NCBI GenBank assembly: GCA_032821775.1
Contig: JAVLRN010000008.1
Coordinates: 2,170,001 to 2,234,000, forward strand
Reading direction: 5' to 3'
DNA length: 64,000 nucleotides
Origin: Sanguinoderma infundibulare
Taxonomy: Eukaryota > Basidiomycota > Agaricomycetes > Polyporales > Polyporaceae
The position numbers and the translations under genes were made by a program. How positions within the stretch are numbered: the stretch's first letter is position 1; the number at the start of each line of letters is the position of its first letter. The notes under the pieces were generated by a model. It was not told the DNA's origin. It worked only from the letters and a program-made list of their open reading frames with translations, and searched no databases. Of this stretch, positions 33,075 through 43,363 are shown piece after piece.

Positions 33075-34461
33075 CCTTGCTATTGCATCTCTCACGGCTG
33101 CTCGAAGGCGAAGCTCGGGTACACAACACAATCAACACAGACAGCCCGTCGGCACGCTCAGAGAGACGAGGAGCTCACCGAGGAGCACTCAAATTGACTT
33201 CAAATCGACGGGGCCGCCTTGGACATCTTGCCTGGAGGCTCTGGTGCGATTGCAGACCCGGAAATCGACGAAGAGCCGGCTCCAGAGCCACCAGCATCCT
33301 CGTCCCCAATACCCTGGAGTGAAGAGGAGGCTGAGGACAACCATGGAGTTGGTGAGGTGGAGGAGCTGGATGCGTCTCTATGGGAGGACTTTGGAGCGGC
33401 TCTCGAGGGTTACGAGGATGATGAGGTGCGCCCGTTGACTCTGCCTCCTGCATATAGTCAGGCCTCCGCATCCCCACCTTCAAGCCCTCAGCCTCCAAAT
33501 TCTCCCCCTCCCCCTCCCCCTCCCCCTGCTCTTCGTGCTCTGCATGACTACGCTCTGCCTGCGGAATCTTGACAACTATGTCCTGCCTCACTCGAGCTGC
33601 CCGCTATTTGGCTTCTGTACCTCCAGGTCGTGCTGGGCAACATTTTCGGCTCGGCCACTGTGGAGGAGTCCGAGTACCGCTTGCGGGATGGTCTTGACCT
33701 CGTCGAGCTGAGCTTGGGCTCATTGCCAGCCTATCTGAAGCCTGCGCGCACTCTGGCAACTGCTCGGCGGCGTCTTGGGCTTGATATCGATGACTACATC
33801 ATCAAGAGGCCTATCTGCACGTCCTGCTTCAAGTTCTACTCGGAAGAAGACATCGCCCTGTCGCAGTCGCCCGCCTGCCGGGTGAACAAGTGCCCCGGAG
33901 TATTCTACCACATAAAGCATACCGCCGATGACGTCGAGAAACGTCTTCTGGCCAAAATACATTCGTATGTCCCCCTCCTTAAGAGCATGCAGCACTTCCT
34001 CCTGCGCCCCGACTTCCTCAAGCATTTCAACATGTTTTTGTCCTTACAGGAGAAGCCCCCAGTGGCTGAAGATGAGTACATGCACGATTTTCACGACGGT
34101 GCCACCTTCAGGTCATACGAGCTTGGCCTCGAGCAGACAAGGCTTCCGGATGGTCGAATCATGGACGTTCAAGCGCAGCCTGGCCCTCGCCAGACCCTCA
34201 TGTCTGTGGACTTCGGCCTGAGCCTTTCAATTAACGTTGACTGGTAAGCGTGTGCCGCACATAAGCATTGAGTTAATTTGCTCCTTATTCTGCAATATAG
34301 GTTTGGCATTACTGAGGGCTGCCCGCACTCCACGGGCGGTCTCTATGTGACGTTCAATAACCTGGATCGATCTGTAAGATATCTACAACATAATGTCCAC
34401 CTCACCATGAATATTCCGGGTCCGAAGGAGCCCAGTCTCAAGCAACTAAACCATATGATTG
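33075..34461 (+). pseudogene. CACTA-like Tnp2-type transposase, N-terminal and middle part
   Basis: Continues the frame opened at 21304. TGA codons interrupt it at 33195-33197 and 33570-33572, while the frame stays coding-like on both sides. After an acidic/proline-rich linker come segments typical of fungal CACTA-like transposases: VVLGNIFGSATVEESEYRL, ARRRLGLDIDDYIIKRPICT with a Cys pair (ICTSCFKFYS), and, after a 57-nt intron (34244-34300), VDW-FGITEGCPHSTGGLYVTF and IPGPKEPSLKQLNHM. It breaks at the palindromic element and resumes at 38551. Transposases of this group cut the element out using the CACT ends. Confidence 0.85.
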
Positions 34462-34536
34462 GAGCAGCTTCAGTCACTCGGAAGCATCCCACACGGTGCT
34501 CATCCAACCGTGGGATGCATCCGTAGCGTTACAGAT

Positions 34537-36307
34537 GCATCCGTGCACATTACGGATGCATTCTGTGATAGCTGCCCATCTAACAGCCAAATGTCTGAAC
34601 AAAAGCACTCACCGGGATTTGAACTGCCGACCTCCAGCAACCCAGTAAGCACATGAGCCAATTTGACCACTGAACTAACATGCCTTTTCCACTTATTTTA
34701 AGTAATCAATCTATATAGTGAAAGTCAGCCGCCCAACCCTTCGGCCATGTTCCTTTCCAATAGGGAAGGTCCCTATTAAGCATATGTTCTTGGAGCTGTT
34801 CTGAGGTCAATACTAATCCGATTTTGTTCATTTTAGGCTTGTTTTGTTCGTGCTTTTAAGGTAGTTTCAACGCGTCCAACAGTATATTATTAGGTGAGCT
34901 ATTGACTGCTCTATCAGGCATACAATGGTTGCCTCAAGCAGGTAAAGAATGATGTATATCTCTATCGATTCTCCACGTATCTATTCGTGCAATGGCTCGT
35001 TGGAACCGAGTTACGAACGCGGTTCCAACGAGCCCTTGAACGTATGAATCCGTCCATCCGTTGCTGAGATATGCTGACCCTCTCCTCCTGCCAGAAGGAC
35101 AGGTTGCCATATCTCAGGATTGAGACCTCTGATTTGCGTCAGTTTTGTTGCTAACAATATCTACATGTCACCAGTGCATGGGAACCTCTATTTTCTGCCG
35201 CTGCATTCCCTGTATACATTTCAGAAAGGTGAGTCCTGTCCCCCGGCGCTTACCCCATTTTCACCAAGATATCTCTGTCCCACATTGCGTCCCCTCAGAT
35301 TTCTATGCCTCATCGGAAAGCTGCGATTCAGGGCTTTCCAATGAGCCCCATATTGCCTATGTACAATAGCTATAACAGCCGAAATTCATGTCCCTTTCTC
35401 CTCCCCCCCTGTGTGCTTAAAGTTTTGCATACAAGTCGCCCAAATGCCTGCAAATCGTCATGTATTATACCTCGTTTGAATCAGACAATATATGGCTTTC
35501 AAACAAGCCCAAAAAGACCAAAATCCACCTGAAACTCCCAAAGATGCAGATTTCAGAACCCGGGAGCTAGCCTAAGGCAGCCATCATGCAGTGCAATGTT
35601 ACAGTGACTTACAAAACTGTTTTCAGAAAAGTTACTCCCACGCCGTTTTCGGCATATCTCCACAAGTACTTAATGTATGGACATGATTTAAAGTGCGTTC
35701 GGTAGATATGCTTCCTGGCTTTCGATCGAGCTATATATTAGGCGAAACGGATAAAAACTCCTGAAGATATCGAGCGCTCTTTGCACTCACTGCCTGGAAA
35801 CAGTTTTGTACCTCTTTCCAGTGCCACACATAATTTATTCAAGAAAGAGCATGTACAGACAATTGTCAAATATCTTGGTGGCAATGTTGTGTGCACTATT
35901 TATATACATCAGTCCAGGCTATAATCTCACACAATACATCCCACTTTCCTGCCATAACCATGCCTAAAGCTCTTTCTCAGCAACCATTAACCAAGTCACC
36001 TCTCCTTGCTAAGTAACATCATTCTATCCCCTATATCCAGGTTAAAACTGGTGTTGGAAGTAGTGACATCAGTAAATGTTACTCCACACACTACCCTAAG
36101 GTCTCCAAGGCCAAGGGTGGTCACCTATCGCTTTTTTCCCCGACTACCATATATTATGCAACTCACCTTATTGAGGCTGGGATGACCAATACCACTGTTC
36201 AGGCCCACAATTCTTGTAAGGATGCATTTCTCAGGACTGTATGTGTCTATGCTATTCATTGTAAGCTGAAGGGATAAAGCACAATTGCAGTAACAATGCA
36301 GAAACAC
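34537..36307 (+). repeat. left arm of 1.77-kb inverted repeat
   Basis: Reverse complement of 36513-38286. For example, the 41-bp hairpin at 34994-35034 and the segment ending GCAGAAACAC (36298-36307) recur inverted in the other arm. Only isolated substitutions were noticed (for example CCATCTAAC against CCATCCAAC). Confidence 0.92.
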
Positions 36308-36400
36308 CTTCAACTCAACACTATATACAAGGCCAAGTGGTACAATGTCATTATTTCAAAGGAATGCTAGACTATGAAGGAATGAAGAAGGCTGACATCA
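36056..36400 (+). pseudogene. decayed Tc1/mariner-like transposase N-terminus
   Basis: Frames on + read KTGVGSSDISKCYSTHYPKV and GGHLSLFSPTTIYYATHLIE, similar in pattern to the helix-turn-helix region of Tc1-like transposases in fungi (TGVSxxTISR..., GGRPxKLSxxxxxYA). Stops and shifts abound. The first part recurs inverted in the right arm. This is a by-eye family call and may be wrong. Confidence 0.35.
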
Positions 36401-36512
36401 TCAGAGGAGACCAATATGAACAAAATTGGATCATATGAGAGGAAGTATATGTGAAAAAAGAGGGCAGAGAGGCTGAGTAACTAGATGGTTAACTCCATAA
36501 TGCAGGTTAGCA

Positions 36513-38286
36513 GTGTTTCTGCATTGTTACTGCAATTGTGCTTTATCCCTTCAGCTTACAATGAATAGCATAGACACATACAGTCCTGAGAAATGCATCC
36601 TTACAAGAATTGTGGGCCTGAACAGTGGTATTGGTCATCCCAGCCTCAATAAGGTGAGTTGCATAATATATGGTAGTCGGGGAAAAAAGCGATAGGTGAC
36701 CACCCTTGGCCTTGGAGACCTTAGGGTAGTGTGTGGAGTAACATTTACTGATGTCACTACTTCCAACACCAGTTTTAACCTGGATATAGGGGATAGAATG
36801 ATGTTACTTAGCAAGGAGAGGTGACTTGGTTAATGGTTGCTGAGAAAGAGCTTTAGGCATGGTTATGGCAGGAAAGTGGGATGTATTGTGTGAGATTATA
36901 GCCTGGACTGATGTATATAAATAGTGCACACAACATTGCCACCAAGATATTTGACAATTGTCTGTACATGCTCTTTCTTGAATAAATTATGTGTGGCACT
37001 GGAAAGAGGTACAAAACTGTTTCCAGGCAGTGAGTGCAAAGAGCGCTCGATATCTTCAGGAGTTTTTATCCGTTTCGCCTAATATATAGCTCGATCGAAA
37101 GCCAGGAAGCATATCTACCGAACGCACTTTAAATCATGTCCATACATTAAGTACTTGTGGAGATATGCCGAAAACGGCGTGGGAGTAACTTTTCTGAAAA
37201 CAGTTTTGTAAGTCACTGTAACATTGCACTGCATGATGGCTGCCTTAGGCTAGCTCCCGGGTTCTGAAATCTGCATCTTTGGGAGTTTCAGGTGGATTTT
37301 GGTCTTTTTGGGCTTGTTTGAAAGCCATATATTGTCTGATTCAAACGAGGTATAATACATGACGATTTGCAGGCATTTGGGCGACTTGTATGCAAAACTT
37401 TAAGCACACAGGGGGGGAGGAGAAAGGGACATGAATTTCGGCTGTTATAGCTATTGTACATAGGCAATATGGGGCTCATTGGAAAGCCCTGAATCGCAGC
37501 TTTCCGATGAGGCATAGAAATCTGAGGGGACGCAATGTGGGACAGAGATATCTTGGTGAAAATGGGGTAAGCGCCGGGGGACAGGACTCACCTTTCTGAA
37601 ATGTATACAGGGAATGCAGCGGCAGAAAATAGAGGTTCCCATGCACTGGTGACATGTAGATATTGTTAGCAACAAAACTGACGCAAATCAGAGGTCTCAA
37701 TCCTGAGATATGGCAACCTGTCCTTCTGGCAGGAGGAGAGGGTCAGCATATCTCAGCAACGGATGGACGGATTCATACGTTCAAGGGCTCGTTGGAACCG
37801 CGTTCGTAACTCGGTTCCAACGAGCCATTGCACGAATAGATACGTGGAGAATCGATAGAGATATACATCATTCTTTACCTGCTTGAGGCAACCATTGTAT
37901 GCCTGATAGAGCAGTCAATAGCTCACCTAATAATATACTGTTGGACGCGTTGAAACTACCTTAAAAGCACGAACAAAACAAGCCTAAAATGAACAAAATC
38001 GGATTAGTATTGACCTCAGAACAGCTCCAAGAACATATGCTTAATAGGGACCTTCCCTATTGGAAAGGAACATGGCCGAAGGGTTGGGCGGCTGACTTTC
38101 ACTATATAGATTGATTACTTAAAATAAGTGGAAAAGGCATGTTAGTTCAGTGGTCAAATTGGCTCATGTGCTTACTGGGTTGCTGGAGGTCGGCAGTTCA
38201 AATCCCGGTAAGTGCTTTTGTTCAGACATTTGGCTGTTGGATGGGCAGCTATCACAGAATGCATCCGTAATGTGCATGGATGCATT
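36513..38286 (-). repeat. right arm of 1.77-kb inverted repeat
   Basis: Begins GTGTTTCTGCATTG, the complement of the left arm's inner end, and runs out to the GCATCC-rich flank. Arms of this identity would extrude as a cruciform or fold as long double-stranded RNA if transcribed. Confidence 0.92.
38131..38220 (+). other. tRNA-like pol III promoter (SINE-like head) in the right arm; inverted copy in the left arm
   Basis: TTAGTTCAGTGG resembles an A box and CAGTTCAAATCCCGG a B box, about 50 nt apart as in a tRNA gene. A short T run follows. The acceptor stem does not pair well, so this is tRNA-derived rather than a working tRNA. The same segment occurs on the minus strand at about 34605-34695. 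Confidence 0.55.
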
Positions 38287-38520
38287 GGGCGAACTGACTC
38301 TGCTCTCCTGATGGTGGTTCTCATGTCCGATGGTCACGCCACCCTGTGTGCAAGTCAGGATGCATCCATTATACACGATAATTTGAGTATAATGGATGCA
38401 TCTGTTATACATGATCATTTGAGCAGAATGGATGCATCCATTCTGCACAGTAAGTCGTGTAAAATGGATGCATCTATCATCCGTAGTACGGATGCATCCC
38501 TAGGTTGGATGAGTACCACT
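38287..38520 (+). repeat. cluster of GGATGCATCC-type palindromic repeats
   Basis: The self-complementary core (A/G)GATGCATCC recurs at least six times at irregular 20-40 bp spacing. Shorter related copies flank the left arm (34480-34560). Such subterminal repeats are where transposase often binds. Confidence 0.7.
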
Positions 38521-39107
38521 AGCGATGTATCCACATAACTGAATACCTACATGATTGAACCGCTGGTCGAAGAGGCGAAGCTTCTGTACGACGGTGAGTA
38601 AACCATGCTGTCATGTTTCAACAAGTTAATGCCACGCTATCCAAAACAGGCATTCAGCTTGCAGCACATGGCCGCTGTGATGCCTGCGACATTTTCGGCA
38701 GCATCGAGATGCGCATACGCGACCTCCCGGGGTCACGCAAGCTCGAAGCCTTTGCTGCGCACAACCACAAGACAAACCCGTGCTACTTCTGTCAGATCTC
38801 GCTTGACGACATCAACTCCCCCACCAGTTATGATGTCGACAGTAAGTTATTGGCACGTGGGCCATTACTACACTGATAATGTGTGTGCAGACTTCACTTT
38901 ACAGGATGAATGGGCGCAGATCAAGGCGGTGTTCGACTCGCGTGATGCACACTCAGAGAAAGCCAAGAAAAAGATCTTTGCGGACCTTGGACGCTGGTGG
39001 TCAAAGTTTTACGAGCTTCCCGGATGGCGACCATCTGGCTGCGCCATCGACTTTATGCATAACTTCTATCATGAGTTCTGATCGCAGTCGTCATAGTGGT
39101 ACTGATT

Positions 39108-39262
39108 GCTTGCCTCTCTCGGCTTGGATTCGAACTCCATGTGTTCTTGCTTGCCTCTCAGCTCGAACGCTATGTGTTCTGTTGGCTCGGATTCGAACTG
39201 CATGTGCTCTGGCTTGGCTCTCGGCTTGGATTCGAACTCCATGTGTTCTTGCTTGCCTCGAA
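39108..39262 (+). repeat. degenerate tandem repeat inside the transposase gene
   Basis: About four copies of a unit containing GGATTCGAACTCCATGTGTT and GCTTGCCTCTC, 35-50 bp each. It interrupts the coding sequence right after FYHEF. Confidence 0.75.
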
Positions 39263-39984
39263 CTCGGCAGTGGGCATTGCCAAGGAGATGTACATGACAG
39301 TCCTCGTGAACAGCTGCCTGCTCGACAAATCAATGTGGCGTCAACTCGAATCAATCGTCAATTCGATCCGGTGGCCATCGGATATTGGCCGTCTTCCCAC
39401 CAATGCTAGTTGAGCATGTGTTCACAGCACTCGACTATACTGACATGTTATCTGTAGCTCTCCGATAATCACAGCTTTGCAAAGGCGGACCAATGGCGAC
39501 GCTGGGTCAACATCCAGTGCACCATTCTCTGGGCTGTATGGCGCGACCGCCATGACAGGATCCGGACTGCAGCCCCCGACGTGCCTCGGACCGTAGCATC
39601 TCCCCCAACATTCCTTCGCAACCTTCGTGACATCTATGAGCTGTTCCTGTTTGCCTCAATTACGGAGCGTGTCCTTGCAAGCAAGAGTGTGACCATGGAG
39701 GAGGTACGCTGCGGCCACAGCTACTTACACCATGCTTGTCAACAGATGCTGTGCCTCGGGATTCACCTCGTCCCCAACCACCACCTCACCATGCACTATC
39801 CAGAGATTTTTCGGCTCTTTGGACCAGTGTATGCTTGGTGGCTTTATGCCCATGAGCGGTTCAATGGAGAGCAGGAAAATGTTCGACACAATGGCAAAGC
39901 TGACGGCGAGATCGAGCTGACGCTGACCCGGAACTGGGTTGCCAAGCATCGGCTGTATGAATTGGTGAGTTCCTGCCCTCTGCA

Positions 39985-40377
39985 CCCATGATGATCTGTG
40001 CAGGGTAGTCTGCCGGGCTGTTCGCGATCGTGTACACGAGCTGCCCGGAGGGGTTTACCGCGCCATACAGCACGTCGACGAGCGAGTTACCCGACTCGCA
40101 TCTGGGGAGGCCCGCCCATAGCACGGCGGTGATGTTCAGGTTCTCGATCCACGACTCGATGATTGCACGGCCAACAGAGTGCACGATGACGATCGTGTTT
40201 GGGTTTACCTTCGTGACGGCTTGGATCAGGTTGTCAGCGTTGCCCCCGAGTGTCATAATCTTGCGGTCGCCCTTGTTGCTGTCAATGGTGATGTAGTCCT
40301 CACCCGAGTCAGCGTTGATGAACATGACAGCAACGTCCTGGTTAAGCATGGTTGAAGCTGCGCTGCCCGCTGACAGC
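39985..40377 (-). pseudogene. GH3 beta-glucosidase fragment, antisense in a transposase intron
   Basis: About 130 codons on the minus strand with the glycoside hydrolase 3 C-terminal domain pattern: DVAVMFINADSGEDYITID, GDRKIMTLGGNADNLIQAV, NPNTIVIVHSVGRAIIE, ITAVLWAGLPRCESGNSLVD and VNPSGQLVYTIANSPADYPA. It has neither start nor stop of a full enzyme and lacks the catalytic N-terminal barrel. It lies wholly inside the 424-nt intron 39965-40388 of the transposase. The parent enzyme hydrolyses beta-glucosides from cellulose; this piece cannot be active. Most likely a host exon picked up by the transposon. Confidence 0.85.
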
Positions 40378-41305
40378 TGTATATCCAGATCACATCTCTT
40401 CCTCCAACGGCCACCAAGGAGTGCAAGCTCATCAATAGAGTCACAGCATCCAGCACACGCTCTGCCGGCACCTTGCGCACCCATCTGGCAGCACCAGATG
40501 GTACCATCAAGGTCCCCCGGCGCATCAGGTGGCCTACTGATCTACACACACTTCCGCATGCGGGGATTTACGCTCTCCTTCTCGCATTCCTTCACTCACT
40601 CTGGCCAGAGCTTCCGATCGCGGACAACTTCAACACGGACGTCAGGTGTATCGCCTTCTCTTGGACACAGTCCGTGAAGGTCTTCCCTATTGTCTCCAAG
40701 GACAGCACCCGGTATGGTAGCATCATGGACAGGCGGTCGACAGCTGATCGCTTCGCCTGCGTTGACTTCGGCAACTCTCGTATACCTTGCTCACTGCTTT
40801 ACCATTTCGAGCTGACCCTCCAAGGTCAAGAGCCAATCTTGTGCTCTGTCGTCGCTCACATGAGCACTGACGACATGATACCTGTCTTTCTGTGGTCACT
40901 CTAGTAAGTACATTCACCTTTTCACACCTCGACTAATGGCAATTTGTTGTATTAGTGCTACAGATCTTGGCATTTATGTCGCTTATGCGGAGTGGTTCCA
41001 GGAACACGAAGTTATCTTCACCTTGCAGCTCACAGTGCCAGTTGCGATTGTTCCAATACACTCGAAGATCCTCGGGGTGGACGTTCCGCTATGGGCCGTG
41101 CATTCATTCAATCGGGTGCGTATATGCTTCAGCCACCTGCTCGCATCGTGTGGTGTGCATCACCGAACACCGGGAGATGAGAGCACACGTGCGGATCCCC
41201 ATATTGATGCAATTCAACTTCAGACAGGAATCGAGCCTTAAGACGAGTGGTTTAATGCGCTCGAACAAGAACTACAAGAAGCAGACTAAGGGGTATGTTT
41301 TTTTA

Positions 41306-42907
41306 CTACATGCGAAACAGCTCCTCAACGTCCAATCCATCCATGGCTGCTGCGTGCCTCGCCCGAGCAGCTGCGACGTCTGCCATACCCTCGGAACGTG
41401 CAATCTTCGGCGGCGGCCCCGTGTACTTCCCTCTCATCGTCTTGGGCATGTCAACCGGATCTTCGGCACCCTCGTCCCATGCTCTCCCATTTTCTCCCAC
41501 ATGCCATGAACTCTTCCACCATTCATTCGCCTGCAGTGCCTCAGTCTTGATCTGCCAGACCCGGAGGCGATTCTCCGCTTTACGGCCTACGGGTGGCTTG
41601 TTCTTGTTCTTGATTGCGCCCTTGAGACGCGGGGTCATCAGTTTCACCTTGTCGGGCATTGGGTCTGGCCGTGCATCGACTTCATCAAATATTCTCTGGA
41701 GCTGGCAACAGATCCATCAGGCATCCATTCGGCAGGCAGCTGTAAGTACTCACAAGTTCACTACAATACCACGGTGCCCGACTGACATATTGCACGGCTG
41801 TCAGAGGTGGCTGGTCTGAATCGTCTTCATCATCCGACTGTGCGCTGATGCACCACACATGGGCGTACTTCGGATCTCCCCATTCTGTTCCTTGTGCCTT
41901 TCGCTTGCATTGATCCGCTTTCTATGCATGATCTGTAAGTGCCGCTCCTCAGCTCAATATGTAATTATGCACTCACGGCACTTGCACGCGACTTCCACTT
42001 GGCATGAAGAGCATGATCGACCCCATCATCATCCACTTCCTCGTCCTCGTCCTCGTCCTCATTGCACTGCTCCTCTCCTTCCCCATCCCCTCGAGTCGTC
42101 TTGCCTTTGCGCGACTTGCGGTACTGTTGGCGCATATAGGTGAATTTTTTTGTGAGTCGAGACTCCAGGTCCACGTCGAGAAGTACACTGATCGCTTGCG
42201 CTGAACCAGGAACGTTCACGCTACTGCTCACCCGGATCCACTCCTTCACGACCTTCAGTGCCGCTGCATTCTTCTCCCCATTTTCGGTCTGGCTCCAATC
42301 AAAACGTAAGTACTCCTTTCCAGTCTCCCGATCCTTCGGCCACTCAGAGTTTGCAGATGGATAGTCGGGGAGATGGCTCCCGTCGAGTTTCCGAACACCC
42401 ATCAACTTTTTCAGTGCGGCTGTGACGACATCCTACATCATGGTGAGTGCGTTCCGGTCTGTACTTCAAATGAATGCTTACTTTGATCTCTTTCGAGTCT
42501 CGAAACTGCTTGCTTATACTGATCCTCTCGGCCTCCGTTGGAGCCCTGTCTACCTCGGCACCCGCTCCTCCTGCTGCCTCCTGCCCATCACCATCACCGC
42601 CTTCACCTGCATCCCCTCCACCCCCACCTGCATTCTGTGCCTCGATATCAGGAACTCCAGCTAGCCCTTCGACATACTGGAGCTGCTGCTTTGTAAATGC
42701 GACCTCGGCCTTCAAAAGCTTGATTTCCTCATGCAACACCTTTTCGCGTCTCTGGCTCTGGTCTCGGAACTCTCGGAACTCGGCCTTCAATGCTTCGATT
42801 TCGACAACTGCGGCTTTCAGCCGCTCGACATTTAGTTGTGGTGCCGCGGCTGCGTTGGGGCCCGCTCGTGCTGATGCGATTGGCGCATGGCCACCGCGGG
42901 CGGCCAT
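41306..42907 (-). CDS. accessory protein of the CACTA-like element (coiled coil)
   Basis: Model: complement(join(41306..41701,41754..41903,41977..42432,42482..42907)), 475 aa, four exons in phase with intact frames. An Ala/Pro-rich start is followed by a coiled coil (AAVVEIEALKAEFREFRDQS, EEIKLLKAEVAFTKQQLQ), a Gly/Asp-rich linker, a region with WPKDRETGKEYLRFDWSQ, an acidic run (NEDEDEDEEVDDDGVD) and a basic C-terminus (PRLKGAIKNKNKPPVGRKAE). No named domain is recognised. Position and orientation, tail-to-tail with the transposase inside the same terminal repeats, suggest a second transposon protein, perhaps analogous to the DNA-binding TnpA of plant CACTA elements. That role is inference. 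Confidence 0.65.
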
Positions 42908-43050
42908 GGTTGGGGTATGGGGAGTGGAGGGCGGAGAAGCGGTCGCGGGCAAAGGAATTTGCGCCCGCGCATGGCATTGCGCATGCCCCCGAGCTTGTAC
43001 TCTATCATAGCTCAATCTACATACGACACTTTGCTGATTTTCGCGTGCGC

Positions 43051-43098
43051 GATCCGCACGAAGCGCGAGGGCGGGATCCGCGCGAAGCGCGAGGGTGC
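43051..43098 (+). repeat. two-copy subterminal direct repeat near the right end of the CACTA-like element
   Basis: GATCCGCACGAAGCGCGAGG and GATCCGCGCGAAGCGCGAGG occur in tandem about 290 bp from the right terminal repeat. A possible transposase or accessory-protein binding site. Confidence 0.55.
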
Positions 43099-43363
43099 GC
43101 GGCGGGCAGCCAACGTACGTCCGGGATCATCGGAATTGGATAAATTAGGCAGTGTGACATGTTACATAAGCTCATCAAAAACCGTGTCTGGGGGGTCCGT
43201 CTTACATTTCTCGTTCGCAGCATCTAAGGTGATACCGACAAGTATGCTAAGTATGAGACAACAATGTGATCATTGACCAGAAATGCTCCCGCCGGTGACA
43301 TGTGCGCGAAGTCTGTTCAGTATCCACGTGGCATCCGCGGATCCAATCCGGATGCTCCACTTT

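Larger units (their letters stand above)
34462..38550. mobile_element. 4.1-kb palindromic (foldback-type) element inserted in the transposase
   Basis: Flanked by the 7-bp duplication ATGATTG (34455-34461 and 38551-38557). Removing the element and one copy restores a continuous transposase frame (LNHM-IEPLVEE). The ends form imperfect inverted repeats (TTCAGT...GGA..CATC, then CTCATCCAACC.. GGGATGCATCC). Inside, about 1.77-kb arms (34537-36307 and 36513-38286) are reverse complements with very few differences and enclose a 205-nt spacer. Each arm holds a tRNA-like pol III promoter and A/T-rich sequence with a decayed transposase-like frame. It has no intact gene, so it must depend on enzymes supplied by other elements. 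A duplication of 7-8 bp would suit hAT-like integration, but the superfamily is not settled. Confidence 0.85.
38551..41115 (+). pseudogene. CACTA-like Tnp2-type transposase, C-terminal part
   Basis: Exon pieces with GT-AG introns: 38551..38593, 38650..38841, 38891..about 39080, a disrupted piece 39259..39408, 39458..39964, 40389..40903 and 40956..41115. Family-like segments include GCAIDFMHNFYHEF, then SMWRQLESIVNSIRWPSDIG, ADQWRRWVNIQCTILWAVW, LVPNHHLTMHYPEIFRLFGP and WWLYAHERFNGEQENVRHN, ending with LGVDVPLWAVHSFN. Between the second and third of these an expected stretch is replaced by a tandem repeat (39108-39262) and a stop follows HEF. The terminal exon after 41115 was not resolved; a stop at 41287 is a candidate. 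Confidence 0.8.

Noticed and set aside
22769..34243. TGA read as an amino acid (alternative genetic code)
   Set aside because: Host genes here end in TGA (8116-8118, 46744-46746, 62277-62279), so TGA is a normal stop.
38340..38500. Repeats with spacers resembling a CRISPR array
   Set aside because: The units are 10-bp palindromes at irregular spacing in a eukaryotic transposon; no array structure.
34455..38557. Assigning the palindromic element to the hAT superfamily
   Set aside because: The duplication is 7 bp perfect (8 with one mismatch) and the ends are imperfect; no transposase remains to confirm.
39091..39413. Open frames over the 39.1-kb tandem repeat
   Set aside because: The repeat unit length keeps several frames open by chance; not protein-like.
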